DNA of 64,000 nt from Alistipes sp. (GTDB taxonomy: Bacteria; Bacteroidota; Bacteroidia; Bacteroidales; Rikenellaceae): positions 17,725 to 81,724 of the forward strand of contig JAFZFX010000051.1 in NCBI GenBank assembly GCA_017555695.1, in the 5' to 3' direction. The notes under the pieces were generated by a model. The model ran no database searches. It was not told the DNA's origin and saw only the letters and a list, made by a program, of their open reading frames with translations. Positions 47,326-56,568 of the stretch are shown here, in pieces; position 1 is the stretch's first letter; every line of letters starts with the position of its first letter. A program made the position numbers and the translations under genes.

Positions 47326-49218
47326 ATGGCAAGTTTCCTTCAGGTAGAAAACATAAGCAAATCCTACGGCGACAAAGTGCTGTTCAGCAATATTTCGTTC
47401 AACATCAACGAAGGCGATAAGATTGCACTCATTGCCCCCAACGGTACGGGCAAGAGTTCGCTGCTGAAGATTCTTGCTGGTCTGGACTCGTCGGACAGAG
47501 GCGGTGAGATTAAGTTCATGAAGGACATCAAGGTCGCTTTCCTCGACCAGATGTGCGACTTCAACCCCGAAAACACACTCTTCGACGAGGTCTATTCACG
47601 CCTTGGTTCAACATACGATGTAATAAACAGATACGAGAAGGCTATCGCATCGGGCGACGAGCGAGCCATCGAGCAGGCTATGTCAGCAATGGATGCCGCC
47701 GATGGATGGAGTGCCGAGCAGCGCATCAAGCAGGTGCTCTCGTCACTGAAACTCTCACGACTCGACCAGCCTATGGGTTCACTCTCGGGTGGTGAGGCCA
47801 AGCGTGCCGCCATAGCGCTGATGCTGTTGCAGGATGCCGACTTCCTGATTATGGACGAGCCGACCAACCACCTCGACATTGATGTGATTGAGTATCTGGA
47901 GTCATATTTGCAGAAGTCGCGCTGCACGCTGCTGATGGTAACGCACGACCGCTACTTCCTCGACCGCGTATGCAACACAATCTACGAATTAGATAGAGGC
48001 GAATTGTACTCTTATAAGGGTAACTACTCATTCTTCCTCGAAAAACGCGAAGAGCGTTACAACAATATGCAGGCCAACATCGACAAGGCCCGCAACCTAT
48101 TGCGCCGCGAGTTGGAGTGGATTCGCTCTACACCGCAAGCCCGTACAGGCAAGGCGCGTTATCGCGTAAATGCATTTTACGATTTGAAAGACAAAGCCTC
48201 GGTATCGTTGGGTAGCCAGCAGATGAACATCGATGTTGCTACGGCACGACTGGGAGGCAAAATTATAGATTGTGAGAATGTAAGCTTTAGCTATGGCGAG
48301 CGCACGATGCTCGACGACTTCTCGTATAAGTTCTCACGCTATGAGCGTGTAGGTATCGTGGGCAAAAACGGTGCAGGAAAGAGTACATTCCTAAACCTAA
48401 TGACAGGCTTGCTGCAACCCAACAAAGGTAGCATCGAATTGGGTGAGACCATCCGCATTGGCTACTACCGCCAGCAGGGTATGTCATTCAAGCCTGGCCA
48501 GAGAGTTCTCGACATCGTGCAGGATATTGCCGAGACGGTCACTACTGCCGATGGACACAGCATATCGGCCACTACGATGCTCAACCGGTTCCTCTTCCCG
48601 CACGAGGCATTCAACAAGCAGGTTGAGATTTTGAGCGGTGGAGAGCAGCGCCGACTCTATCTGCTGACAATCTTGATGCGCAACCCCAACTTCTTGATAT
48701 TGGACGAGCCGACCAACGACCTCGACATCGTGACACTGAACATTTTGGAGGAGTACCTCCAATCGTTCAAGGGTTGTCTGCTCATCGTATCGCACGACCG
48801 CTACTTCCTCGATAAGACTGTGGATCACCTGTTCATCTTCCGCGAAGATGGCGCCGTAAAGGACTTTGTCGGCACATATAGCGAATATCGCGAGTTCATA
48901 CGCGAGAATGAGGCCGAGCAGGCACGCTTGGCAAAGATTGAAGCCGAGAAGCAGGAGCACAAGCTGGCAATGCAGAAGGATGCCACGCCTACGACACCTG
49001 CTCCGCGCAAGAAGCTATCTTATAAGGAGCAGCGCGAGTTGGAGCAGTTGGAGCTGGATATAGCCCAACTGGAGAACGAGAAGCATACACTCGAGGAGCA
49101 ACTCTCGTCGGGAACACTCTCCGTGAGCGAACTCTCGTCAGCCTCGGAGCGCATTGGCGAAATCATCTCCACACTCGAGGAGAAGGAGATGCGCTGGCTG
49201 GAGTTAAGCGATATATAA
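47326..49218 (+). CDS. ABC-F family ATPase (Uup-like)
   Basis: The 630-residue soluble protein has two ABC cassettes joined by a linker helix and a C-terminal coiled coil (about 565-630, rich in E, L, Q). Walker A boxes are APNGTGKSSLL (about 37-47) and GKNGAGKSTFLN (about 344-355); signatures are LSGGEAKR and LSGGEQRR; Walker B segments read FLIMDEPTNHLD and FLILDEPTNDLD. ABC-F ATPases act on ribosomes or, as Uup, in DNA and translation quality control; no transmembrane partner exists. It lies 46 bases after lptD and 21 bases before the GSCFA gene. Confidence 0.93.
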   Translation: MASFLQVENISKSYGDKVLFSNISFNINEGDKIALIAPNGTGKSSLLKILAGLDSSDRGGEIKFMKDIKVAFLDQMCDFNPENTLFDEVYSRLGSTYDVINRYEKAIASGDERAIEQAMSAMDAADGWSAEQRIKQVLSSLKLSRLDQPMGSLSGGEAKRAAIALMLLQDADFLIMDEPTNHLDIDVIEYLESYLQKSRCTLLMVTHDRYFLDRVCNTIYELDRGELYSYKGNYSFFLEKREERYNNMQANIDKARNLLRRELEWIRSTPQARTGKARYRVNAFYDLKDKASVSLGSQQMNIDVATARLGGKIIDCENVSFSYGERTMLDDFSYKFSRYERVGIVGKNGAGKSTFLNLMTGLLQPNKGSIELGETIRIGYYRQQGMSFKPGQRVLDIVQDIAETVTTADGHSISATTMLNRFLFPHEAFNKQVEILSGGEQRRLYLLTILMRNPNFLILDEPTNDLDIVTLNILEEYLQSFKGCLLIVSHDRYFLDKTVDHLFIFREDGAVKDFVGTYSEYREFIRENEAEQARLAKIEAEKQEHKLAMQKDATPTTPAPRKKLSYKEQRELEQLELDIAQLENEKHTLEEQLSSGTLSVSELSSASERIGEIISTLEEKEMRWLELSDI

Positions 49219-49239
49219 ACCACAACCACCCAACAAAAG

Positions 49240-50229
49240 ATGCAACTATATACCAAGACCCAAATCACGCCATTCAACGAAAAAATCGACCACACTACTC
49301 CGATTTTTTCCATTGGTTCGTGCTTTGCCAACAATATAGCGGAGCGACTCGCCGGGGCGAAGTTCAAGGTCTGTGCATCACCTACGGGCATACTATTCAA
49401 TCCCGAATCCATCGCGCTCACACTTGAACGCTTGGGCTCACTCTTGGCAGGGGATAGCAAAGCGTTGCCGACAATCGACGAATTGCTCTACGACAACGGA
49501 GCGTGGTTTCATTACGACTTTCACTCCTCGTTTTCGCGTCCCAGCGCCGAGGAGACTCTGCAACAGATACACGCAGCCATAACCGATGGAGCAAACTCAT
49601 TACAAGAGGCTAAAGTGGTGATTATCACTTTCGGTACGGCAATGACCTACCGCCACATCGAGAGCGGACGCATCGTGGCAAACTGCCATAAGCAACCTCA
49701 ACGACTCTTCAACCGCCAGATGATGGGCGTGGAGGAGATAGCCGACCGCTATGTGAAGTTATGCAATGGACTACTCAAGGGCAAGAGAGTAATCTTCACA
49801 GTCAGCCCCATTCGCCACTTGAGTGATGGACTGGAGACCAACTCACTAAGCAAGGCTACCTTACGCGTATCTCTAAGTCTGGTGGCGCAACGATGTGATA
49901 ATGTGGTATATTTCCCATCATTTGAGATTATGAATGACGAACTGCGCGACTACCGTTTCTATGCCGACGATATGGCTCACCCCACACCGCTGGCTATAAA
50001 TTATATATGGGAGCGCTTCACCGAGAGTGCGATGTCGGCCGAAACACAGCAGTTGATTACGCGCATAGGTCAGATTACTACGGCAGCGGCTCACCGTCCA
50101 TTCAACCCCGAGAGCGAGCAACACAAACTTTTCTGCCACAAGTTAATGGAGCAGATTGATGCTCTGCAGACGAAGCATCCGCAGTTAGATTTCAGCGAGG
50201 AAAAAGGCTATTTTAGCAGATATTTATAA
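49240..50229 (+). CDS. GSCFA domain protein
   Basis: The 329-residue protein carries the name-giving motif SIGSCFANNIAERL (about 24-37), shared by a family of SGNH-hydrolase-like proteins. Further family blocks are SPTGILFNPES (about 47-57), WFHYDFHSSFSRPS, VIITFGTAMTYRH (about 127-139) and VIFTVSPIRHLSDGLETN. The Ser, Gly, Asn and His positions of an SGNH-type active site are plausible, suggesting esterase or acyl-transfer activity, but the family has no settled function. No signal peptide is visible, so it should be cytoplasmic. Confidence 0.9.
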   Translation: MQLYTKTQITPFNEKIDHTTPIFSIGSCFANNIAERLAGAKFKVCASPTGILFNPESIALTLERLGSLLAGDSKALPTIDELLYDNGAWFHYDFHSSFSRPSAEETLQQIHAAITDGANSLQEAKVVIITFGTAMTYRHIESGRIVANCHKQPQRLFNRQMMGVEEIADRYVKLCNGLLKGKRVIFTVSPIRHLSDGLETNSLSKATLRVSLSLVAQRCDNVVYFPSFEIMNDELRDYRFYADDMAHPTPLAINYIWERFTESAMSAETQQLITRIGQITTAAAHRPFNPESEQHKLFCHKLMEQIDALQTKHPQLDFSEEKGYFSRYL

Positions 50230-50269
50230 AATTTGTAGTAAATTTACAACCTAAATAATATTCATTCAG

Positions 50270-51895
50270 ATGAAACGATTTTTACTATACATATCGGTGG
50301 CAGTTGCCTCAATGATGCTCTGGTCAGCACAGGGACTCTCTGCCGCAGAGAAGCCCCGCCTGCTGGTGAACATCATCGTGAGCTCGATGCGTGCCGACGA
50401 CCTTAATCGCTACAGCAAGAACTTCTCTACGGGAGGTTTCAACCGTTTGATTAACAACGGCGCATACTTCACAAACGCTTCGTATGACTATATGCAGACC
50501 ACAACACCCGTATCGTTGGCTACACTTTCTACGGGTGCTATGCCTTCGACTCACGGTGTGGTATCGGATAGCTGGTTCAGTTATGTGGGCAACAAGCGCG
50601 TATCGCTTATTGAAGATAGCAAGGAGCAGAGCGTAGCTTACAGCGGTGGTTCGGGCAGTTACTCGCCCCGTCAGTTAGTGGCCGAGACTATTGGCGATGC
50701 ACTGATTGAGAACGACAGCACCAGCAAGGTGGCAACAATCGCTATCGAGCCCCTTTCGGCCATCGTAATGTCGGGCCGTTCAGGCGAAGTATATTGGATG
50801 GAGACACTGCAGACAGCGTGGACCACATCGTCATACTATAGCAAGACTCTGCCAGAGTGGATTGGCGAGTACAACCGTAGCGACAAAAATCTGGAGTTCC
50901 TCTCAAAGCGTTGGAACACACTGCTCCCCTACGATAGCTACCGTAACTCACGCGTAGCCTGCATCGAGGGTGTAAAGAGCAAGGAGAACAAACGCATTGA
51001 TCCCATCGAGGAGGATATGGCAAAGATAAAGGCTATGTTTGCTGACGAGTACCAGCAGATGTGCTATACCCCCGCAGGTAACAGCGCACTTATCGCTTTT
51101 GCCAAGCAGCTGGTAACAAAACAGCAGATGGGTCAGGACGAGACTCCCGATATGCTGAACATCGTATTGGATACCCCCCGCAAGGTGTGTAGCCGTTTCG
51201 GCCCCGAGTCGGTTGAGTATGAGGATATGTTGTATCGTCTTGACCGCGACATCGAGGATTTGATTTCGTACATCGTAGCGCAGGTTACCGACCCCCGACA
51301 GATAGTATTCACACTCACTTCTGATCACGGCTCAAGCCCCTCATTCGATGTTGAGAACAACAATGTGGAGCGTTTCAATGTGCGTCAGGCTGAGGTTATC
51401 ACCAACGCATTCATCGGTGCACAGCACGGCAACGGCGAGTGGGTGTTGGGTTATATCGACCGCGCCATCTATCTTAACCACGACCTTATCATCGAGAAGG
51501 GTCTTTCGCTCGTGGATGTGCAGCACGAGGTGGCAACATTTATGATGCAGTTGCGTGGTGTATCGCACGCCGTAGCGGCTGAGGCGATGCGCAGCAGTTA
51601 CTTCGGTAGCGGTTATGGCCGTAAGATACAGAACGGATTTTATCCCCGTCGCTCGGGTGATGTGATTATCAACCTTATGCCCGAGTGGATTGAGGAGAAG
51701 GAGGATGTACGCTCATCGTCGGGTTCGATGTACCTCTACGACCGCGTAGTGCCCCTGATTATTATGGGCGGTAATATCGCCGCTGGCACTCACAACGAGA
51801 AGGTGGATATGACATCGCTCGCTACGACCGAGGCTCGATTGTTGGGTATTAGCGCTCCATCGGCTGCCGAGGGCGAGGTGCTGAACATTTTTTAG
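50270..51895 (+). CDS. Alkaline-phosphatase-fold secreted protein, probably non-catalytic
   Basis: The 541-residue protein has a signal peptide (MKRFLLYISVAVASMMLWSA and some residues on) and the phosphodiesterase/phosphatase fold of PF01663, closest in layout to PafA-type enzymes. The usual VVDQMR reads IVSSMR, so the first metal Asp is Ser; the STDYVGHQFG region reads TPRKVCSRFG, losing Asp and His; the THGSPY region reads SSGSMY, losing His. Only TSDHGS keeps its Asp and His, and the nucleophile Thr region (TTTPVSLATLSTG) remains. Loss of most zinc ligands suggests a structural or binding role in the periplasm. It follows the GSCFA gene by 40 bases. Confidence 0.85.
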   Translation: MKRFLLYISVAVASMMLWSAQGLSAAEKPRLLVNIIVSSMRADDLNRYSKNFSTGGFNRLINNGAYFTNASYDYMQTTTPVSLATLSTGAMPSTHGVVSDSWFSYVGNKRVSLIEDSKEQSVAYSGGSGSYSPRQLVAETIGDALIENDSTSKVATIAIEPLSAIVMSGRSGEVYWMETLQTAWTTSSYYSKTLPEWIGEYNRSDKNLEFLSKRWNTLLPYDSYRNSRVACIEGVKSKENKRIDPIEEDMAKIKAMFADEYQQMCYTPAGNSALIAFAKQLVTKQQMGQDETPDMLNIVLDTPRKVCSRFGPESVEYEDMLYRLDRDIEDLISYIVAQVTDPRQIVFTLTSDHGSSPSFDVENNNVERFNVRQAEVITNAFIGAQHGNGEWVLGYIDRAIYLNHDLIIEKGLSLVDVQHEVATFMMQLRGVSHAVAAEAMRSSYFGSGYGRKIQNGFYPRRSGDVIINLMPEWIEEKEDVRSSSGSMYLYDRVVPLIIMGGNIAAGTHNEKVDMTSLATTEARLLGISAPSAAEGEVLNIF

Positions 51896-51919
51896 TAACA
51901 AGATTTTATTTAGACAAGA

Positions 51920-52336
51920 ATGAAAGATAAGATACAGGAGGAGATTATCGAGGAGTTTGCCATCTTCGACGAGTGGCTTGACAAATATGACTATCTGATT
52001 GAGCTTAGCCAGACTCTGCCCGCCATTGCCGAGGAGCATCGCAACGACAAATATATTATCAGAGGTTGCCAATCTCGCGTATGGGTTGATGCTAAGATGG
52101 AGGAGGGTAAGGTATATTACTCGGCTGACAGCGATGCCATTATCACCAAGGGTATCATCGCACTGCTGATTCGTGTGATGAATGGTCGTTCGGCGCAGGA
52201 GATTGTCGATATGGAACTCTACTTCATCGACGCCATCGGTCTGAGCGAAAACCTCTCGCCGACACGCAGCAACGGTCTGGTTGCTATGATTAAGCAGATG
52301 AAGATGTATGCTCTGGCCTACGCCTCGCAGGCATAA
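51920..52336 (+). CDS. sufE: SufE family Fe-S cluster sulfur acceptor
   Basis: The 138-residue protein accepts persulfide sulfur from the SufS cysteine desulfurase. The acceptor Cys lies in IIRGCQSRVWVDA (about 49-61), followed by the typical SDAIITKGIIALLIRVMNG block and the LSPTRSNGLVAMIKQM C-terminal segment. Length and motifs are standard. It is followed within a few dozen bases by a DUF59 protein also linked to Fe-S assembly; the sufBCD and sufS genes are not in this window. Confidence 0.94.
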   Translation: MKDKIQEEIIEEFAIFDEWLDKYDYLIELSQTLPAIAEEHRNDKYIIRGCQSRVWVDAKMEEGKVYYSADSDAIITKGIIALLIRVMNGRSAQEIVDMELYFIDAIGLSENLSPTRSNGLVAMIKQMKMYALAYASQA

Positions 52337-52378
52337 ACCGTGTGGCAAGGCTTGTTATATCAGCAGAAAGAGAAAGTT

Positions 52379-52702
52379 ATGATGACACCAGAAGATATAT
52401 TGAGAGTAGAACACGAGATTGTTCTTACGCTGAAAAATATTTATGACCCCGAGATACCCGTCAATATCTACGACTTGGGGCTTATCTACGAGATTGACTT
52501 CGACCCCGAGGGCGTGGCCAACATCAAGATGACGCTGACGGCTCCCAACTGCCCGATGGCAGATATATTGGTGGAGGACATCAATACGCAGGTGAAGAAG
52601 ATTCGCGGCGTGGAGTCAGTAAATATTATACTCACATTCGAGCCACCTTGGGACAGAAGTATGATGAGCGAGGAGGCTCTGCTGGAACTGAATCTACTTT
52701 AG
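52379..52702 (+). CDS. DUF59/MIP18 family Fe-S assembly protein (SufT-like)
   Basis: The 107-residue protein has the MIP18/DUF59 fold that helps deliver iron-sulfur clusters. Signatures are the YDPEIPVNIYDLGLIYEID block (about 20-38) and TAPNCPMADILVEDI (about 54-68) with the conserved Cys. An open frame runs back to 52340, but the double ATG at 52379/52382 (MMTPEDILRVEHEI) follows a purine-rich stretch and matches the family start, so I use 52379. It directly follows sufE, supporting a joint role in Fe-S biogenesis. Confidence 0.9.
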   Translation: MMTPEDILRVEHEIVLTLKNIYDPEIPVNIYDLGLIYEIDFDPEGVANIKMTLTAPNCPMADILVEDINTQVKKIRGVESVNIILTFEPPWDRSMMSEEALLELNLL

Positions 52703-52758
52703 TGAATATAGGGTGCTGAAGATGTACTTAACATAAAGCACCCTCAACAAGAAAAGCT

Positions 52759-53748
52759 ATGGAGGCCAGGAGACGATTGATAAACAAATTGAAAGCGGGC
52801 GCATCTTATTTCGCCTGCGGAGGTTATCTCGCCTCGTTGGATGTATTGCGCCGCACCGAAATATACAATTCGCTCGGCTTTGAGAGATTGGAGCGCAAGA
52901 ATAGGGACATCACCAAACTCTACGAAGAGTGCGGATGCAACTGGCCGCAGACATTCTATATGGTGCTGCTACGCACAATGGGTGGCATCGACAACAAGGA
53001 GGCCTTCACGACCCTGGCGCGCAGAGTACCCTATGCGGCCATACTGCGCGAGAAGATGGCACCACAAAACATCGAGGCTATGCTCATCGGTGCTACAGGT
53101 CTGCTGGAGCTATACAAGCACGACGAGTATATTCTCAACTTAAAACGCAACTTCGAATACCTCGCAGCCAAGTACACCATCGAACCGATGGAAGCCTCGG
53201 AGTGGAAACTCAAGCATATCTATCCTAACAACCACCCCGTATTAAGGCTGTCGCAAATAGCCACATTCCTCACCCATACGCAAAATGTGATGGACCGCAT
53301 TTTGGAGTGTCGCACGGGCGATGACGCCAGCACGCTCTTCAATGTGGAGACGCTACCCTATTGGCTGACGCACTACACGCCCGCCACCACATCGTCACGC
53401 AGTGTGGCAAAGAGGATAGGCCGTACAAAGAGCGACCTGCTGGCCATTAATCTCATTTCGCAGATGCAGTTTGCCTACGGCTCATACATTGCGAGTGAGT
53501 CACTTCGCGAGAGGGCGCTATCGCTGTTGGAGAACATCACAGCCGAAAAGAACTCAATCATAGCGCAGTGGAATAGCTACGGGCCTCTGGCTCGCACGGC
53601 TTTCGATAGTCAGGCGTTGCTACAACTCTCGATGGAGTATTGTCGCCAGCACCGTTGCGAGGAGTGTATCATCTGCCGTCGCATATCGAAACAGATGGCA
53701 AAAGAGGCTGCAAAGGCCGAGAAAAGTGAAACTACAATAACCCTATAA
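52759..53748 (+). CDS. DUF2851 family protein, short form
   Basis: The 329-residue protein matches the C-terminal two thirds of DUF2851, a Bacteroidetes family of unknown function usually near 430 residues. Matching parts are RLERKNRDITKLYEECGCNW (about 34-53), the QNIEAMLIGATGLLELYK segment, KHIYPNNHPVLRLSQIA (about 153-169) and the Cys-rich end SMEYCRQHRCEECIICRR (about 293-310), which may bind metal. The usual first 100 or so residues, with the conserved SGPDF motif, are absent and no such motif is visible in the upstream sequence. Two bases separate its stop from the FAD oxidoreductase start. Confidence 0.8.
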   Translation: MEARRRLINKLKAGASYFACGGYLASLDVLRRTEIYNSLGFERLERKNRDITKLYEECGCNWPQTFYMVLLRTMGGIDNKEAFTTLARRVPYAAILREKMAPQNIEAMLIGATGLLELYKHDEYILNLKRNFEYLAAKYTIEPMEASEWKLKHIYPNNHPVLRLSQIATFLTHTQNVMDRILECRTGDDASTLFNVETLPYWLTHYTPATTSSRSVAKRIGRTKSDLLAINLISQMQFAYGSYIASESLRERALSLLENITAEKNSIIAQWNSYGPLARTAFDSQALLQLSMEYCRQHRCEECIICRRISKQMAKEAAKAEKSETTITL

Positions 53749-53750
53749 TT

Positions 53751-55646
53751 ATGTATCGTTTGTTTATTTGCGCGCTGCTGATGGCAATGGCGCTAACGGG
53801 ATGTACCCGTCCTGAAAAAGATATATGGCTCGAGGCCGAAAGTATGGAGTCGCTGGGCGGCTGGGTGATAGACCAGCAGTCAATGACACAGATGGGCTCA
53901 CCATACATTATGGCGCACGGAATGGGCCGAAAGGTGGAGGATGCCACTACGCACATTACGCTCGACAAAGCGGGACGATATCGAATGTGGGTACGAACAC
54001 GCGACTGGACTCGCAAGTGGGGTGCAGAGGAGTCGGCAGGACAGTTCAAAGTAGCAATAAACGGCAAACAAACAAAGGGCATATTCGGCACAGAGGATGC
54101 CGAGTGGCACTGGCAGGATGGCGGTATGGTGTGGCTAAAGAGGGGCGTAAACAGCATTGCGCTACACGACCTTACGGGCTTCAACGGCCGATGCGATGCC
54201 ATATATTTTGCCGCCGACAGACAAGAGGTGCCCCCGACAGAGGGCGAGGCGTTGCAGTCGTTCCGTGCAGAGAAAAATCCTCAAGGTGAAATCATCGATG
54301 CGGGCGAGTATGACCTCATAGTAGTAGGTGGTGGCATTGCAGGATGCTGTGCGGCAGTAAGCGCTGCTCGACTCGGCTGCAAGGTGGCCCTCATACATAA
54401 TCGCCCCGTATTGGGTGGCAACAACTCCTCGGAGGTACGCGTGGGTCTTTCGGGTCTGATTATGCAGCAGCCCTACCCTAACCTTGGTCTTTTGCTGGAT
54501 GAGTTAGGTGGCGTAGGACACTGGACAAAGTACGAGGCAACGCGTGACCCCGACTCGCCACGCAGCAAGCAGATTATGGCTATACTCGAACAACATCCCG
54601 AGAAGATTCAGCACAATGCGGGCCCGAAGTCGAACTACGAAGATGAGAAGAAGTTACAACTCATTTTAGCCGAGAGCAACATCTCGCTCTTCCTCTCAAC
54701 CCACATCACGCAGGTAAAGTGCGAGAATAACAAGATAACCGAAGTCATTGGCGAGGATATATCGTCAGGTCAGCGCAGAGTATTCCATGGCGATATGTTT
54801 GCCGACTGCACGGGCGATGGCGAAGTGGGCTACCTGGCTGGTGCCGACTACCGTATGGGGCGTGAAAGCAAAGCCGAAACAGGCGAGCATCGTGCGCCCG
54901 AAGTTGGCGACCAGATGGTAATGGGCACATCTGTGCAGTGGTATGCCGAGGAGCAGACCGTAGCCTCGGAGTTCCCCGCTTGCCCCTGGGCCATAGAGTT
55001 CAACGAGCAGACCTACCGCCCCATCACACGAGGCGACTGGGATTGGGAGACTGGACTCAACCGCAACCAAATAACAGAGATAGAGCATATCCGCGACTAT
55101 GCTCTGCGAGCCGTATATGGCAACTGGGACTATCTAAAGAATCGTAGCTCGATGCGTGACGACTACGCAAATCACGAGTTACAATGGGTGGCATACATTG
55201 GCGGCAAACGCGAGTCGCGTCGATTGTTGGGCGACATTATACTCTGCGAGCAGGATTTGCTGCAGAGTCGCAAATATGATGATGCATCGTTTACCACCAC
55301 TTGGGGCATTGACCTTCACTACCCAAAGAAGATTGAGGGCTTCGACGGCGAGCCTTTCCAGTCGTACTGCGAATCGGACGAGATTAAGCCCTATGCCGTA
55401 CCCTATCGTTGTCTCTACTCACGCAATATAGAGAATCTCTTTATGGCGGGTCGCAACATCAGCGTTACGCATGTGGCACTCGGCACAATCAGAGTAATGC
55501 GCACAGGCGGAATGATGGGCGAGGTGGTAGGTATGGCGGCATCGCTCTGTCACAAACACTCCACATCGCCGCGCGGCGTCTATCAGCAGCATCTGGGCGA
55601 ACTGAAATCACTGATGCAGCAAGGCGTCGGCAAGGCTGGATTTTAG
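53751..55646 (+). CDS. Lipoprotein FAD-dependent oxidoreductase
   Basis: The 631-residue protein has a lipoprotein signal with lipobox LTGC (Cys at about 18), an N-terminal beta-rich domain that resembles a carbohydrate-binding module (about 25-160, with DKAGRYRMWVRTRDW), and a C-terminal FAD-binding domain of the PF12831 type starting with YDLIVVGGGIAGCCAAVSAARLG (read about residues 185-208). A NNSSEVRVGLSG motif and LFMAGRNISVTH near the end complete the FAD site. It should be anchored outside the inner membrane. It is convergent with DUF1080, and may oxidise a sugar to its keto form, which is inference. Confidence 0.82.
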   Translation: MYRLFICALLMAMALTGCTRPEKDIWLEAESMESLGGWVIDQQSMTQMGSPYIMAHGMGRKVEDATTHITLDKAGRYRMWVRTRDWTRKWGAEESAGQFKVAINGKQTKGIFGTEDAEWHWQDGGMVWLKRGVNSIALHDLTGFNGRCDAIYFAADRQEVPPTEGEALQSFRAEKNPQGEIIDAGEYDLIVVGGGIAGCCAAVSAARLGCKVALIHNRPVLGGNNSSEVRVGLSGLIMQQPYPNLGLLLDELGGVGHWTKYEATRDPDSPRSKQIMAILEQHPEKIQHNAGPKSNYEDEKKLQLILAESNISLFLSTHITQVKCENNKITEVIGEDISSGQRRVFHGDMFADCTGDGEVGYLAGADYRMGRESKAETGEHRAPEVGDQMVMGTSVQWYAEEQTVASEFPACPWAIEFNEQTYRPITRGDWDWETGLNRNQITEIEHIRDYALRAVYGNWDYLKNRSSMRDDYANHELQWVAYIGGKRESRRLLGDIILCEQDLLQSRKYDDASFTTTWGIDLHYPKKIEGFDGEPFQSYCESDEIKPYAVPYRCLYSRNIENLFMAGRNISVTHVALGTIRVMRTGGMMGEVVGMAASLCHKHSTSPRGVYQQHLGELKSLMQQGVGKAGF

Positions 55647-55706
55647 ACGGCAAAGCGACACAAAATAAATGGGCGGCAACGCGCCACCCCCACAGCAAAA
55701 AGATTA

Positions 55707-55739
55707 GGGCTGTCTGAACCGAAGTTCGACAGCCCTTTT
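55707..55739 (+). terminator. Terminator after the FAD oxidoreductase gene
   Basis: GGGCTGTCTGAAC (55707-55719) pairs with GTTCGACAGCCC across CGAA, then TTTT. It is 60 bases beyond the stop and lies near the end of the convergent DUF1080 gene too. Confidence 0.85.
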
Positions 55740-55759
55740 CGTTATCTCAAGATAGATGA

Positions 55760-56533
55760 TTAGTCAAGAACCTTAACCTTGATGTTACGGAACCAAACAT
55801 CGTCACCGTGATCCTGGAAGCCGATATAACCCTCGTGGTTCTCACCACCGCAGTTGTTAAGCAGGTTGAAGGCTACAGGCCACTTCTCCTCTGAGAACTT
55901 AGATGCCTGGAGCATCTCAGTCCACTGGGGAGTCCACAAGTGGTACTCTACAACGGCTACATCGTTCTGGAAGTGAACAACTGTACCCTTGTAAACCATA
56001 ATCTTAACCTTGTTCCACTCGCCTGCAGGCTTAGAGTTCTGGGGCTTAGCGGGAATCATATCGTACAAAGAAGATGACTGATGGTTACCGTCAACGCCCA
56101 ACTTTGCATCGGGGTGATTTACATTATCCAATACCTGGCACTCGGGAGCAGATACATAGATAGGCTCGTAAGAACCATCCTCCTTCTGAACCTCCTGAGC
56201 CAAGTAGAAGATACCAGAGTTACCACCCTTTGAAACCTTCCACTCCAACTCCAACTCGAAGTTCTTGAACTTCTGAGCTGCGTAGATGATGTCGCCACCC
56301 TCGCCTGTCTGTGCCTCACCGCCACCAGAACCAGCGAACTTCAAGCAACCATCCTCAATAGACCAACGAGCAGGAACATGATCCTTACCGTAGCCTCTCC
56401 AGCCCTCAAGGCTTGAGCCATCGAACAATACAATTGTGTTTGCATCGTCCTCTGCCTCGGCTGCCTTATTGGCGTTGCCACCGCAACTTGCCAACATAGA
56501 AACCATTGCAGCCATCATTAATACTTTCTTCAT
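55760..56533 (-). CDS. DUF1080 family lipoprotein (3-keto-disaccharide hydrolase type)
   Basis: The 257-residue protein has a lipobox (LASC, Cys at about 17) and the DUF1080 jellyroll, with FDGSSLEGWRGYG (about 37-49), ARWSIEDGCLKF, and the metal-like KNFELELEWKV block. DUF1080 proteins are 3-keto-glycoside hydrolases or binding modules acting with Gfo/Idh/MocA dehydrogenases in Bacteroidetes. It is the last gene of the run that also encodes a Gfo/Idh/MocA oxidoreductase (35-base gap) and a sugar isomerase, so a 3-keto-sugar role fits. Confidence 0.87.
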   Translation of the reverse strand: MKKVLMMAAMVSMLASCGGNANKAAEAEDDANTIVLFDGSSLEGWRGYGKDHVPARWSIEDGCLKFAGSGGGEAQTGEGGDIIYAAQKFKNFELELEWKVSKGGNSGIFYLAQEVQKEDGSYEPIYVSAPECQVLDNVNHPDAKLGVDGNHQSSSLYDMIPAKPQNSKPAGEWNKVKIMVYKGTVVHFQNDVAVVEYHLWTPQWTEMLQASKFSEEKWPVAFNLLNNCGGENHEGYIGFQDHGDDVWFRNIKVKVLD

Positions 56534-56568
56534 TGTTTTATTACTTTAATTTGTTTTACCTGAATAGA

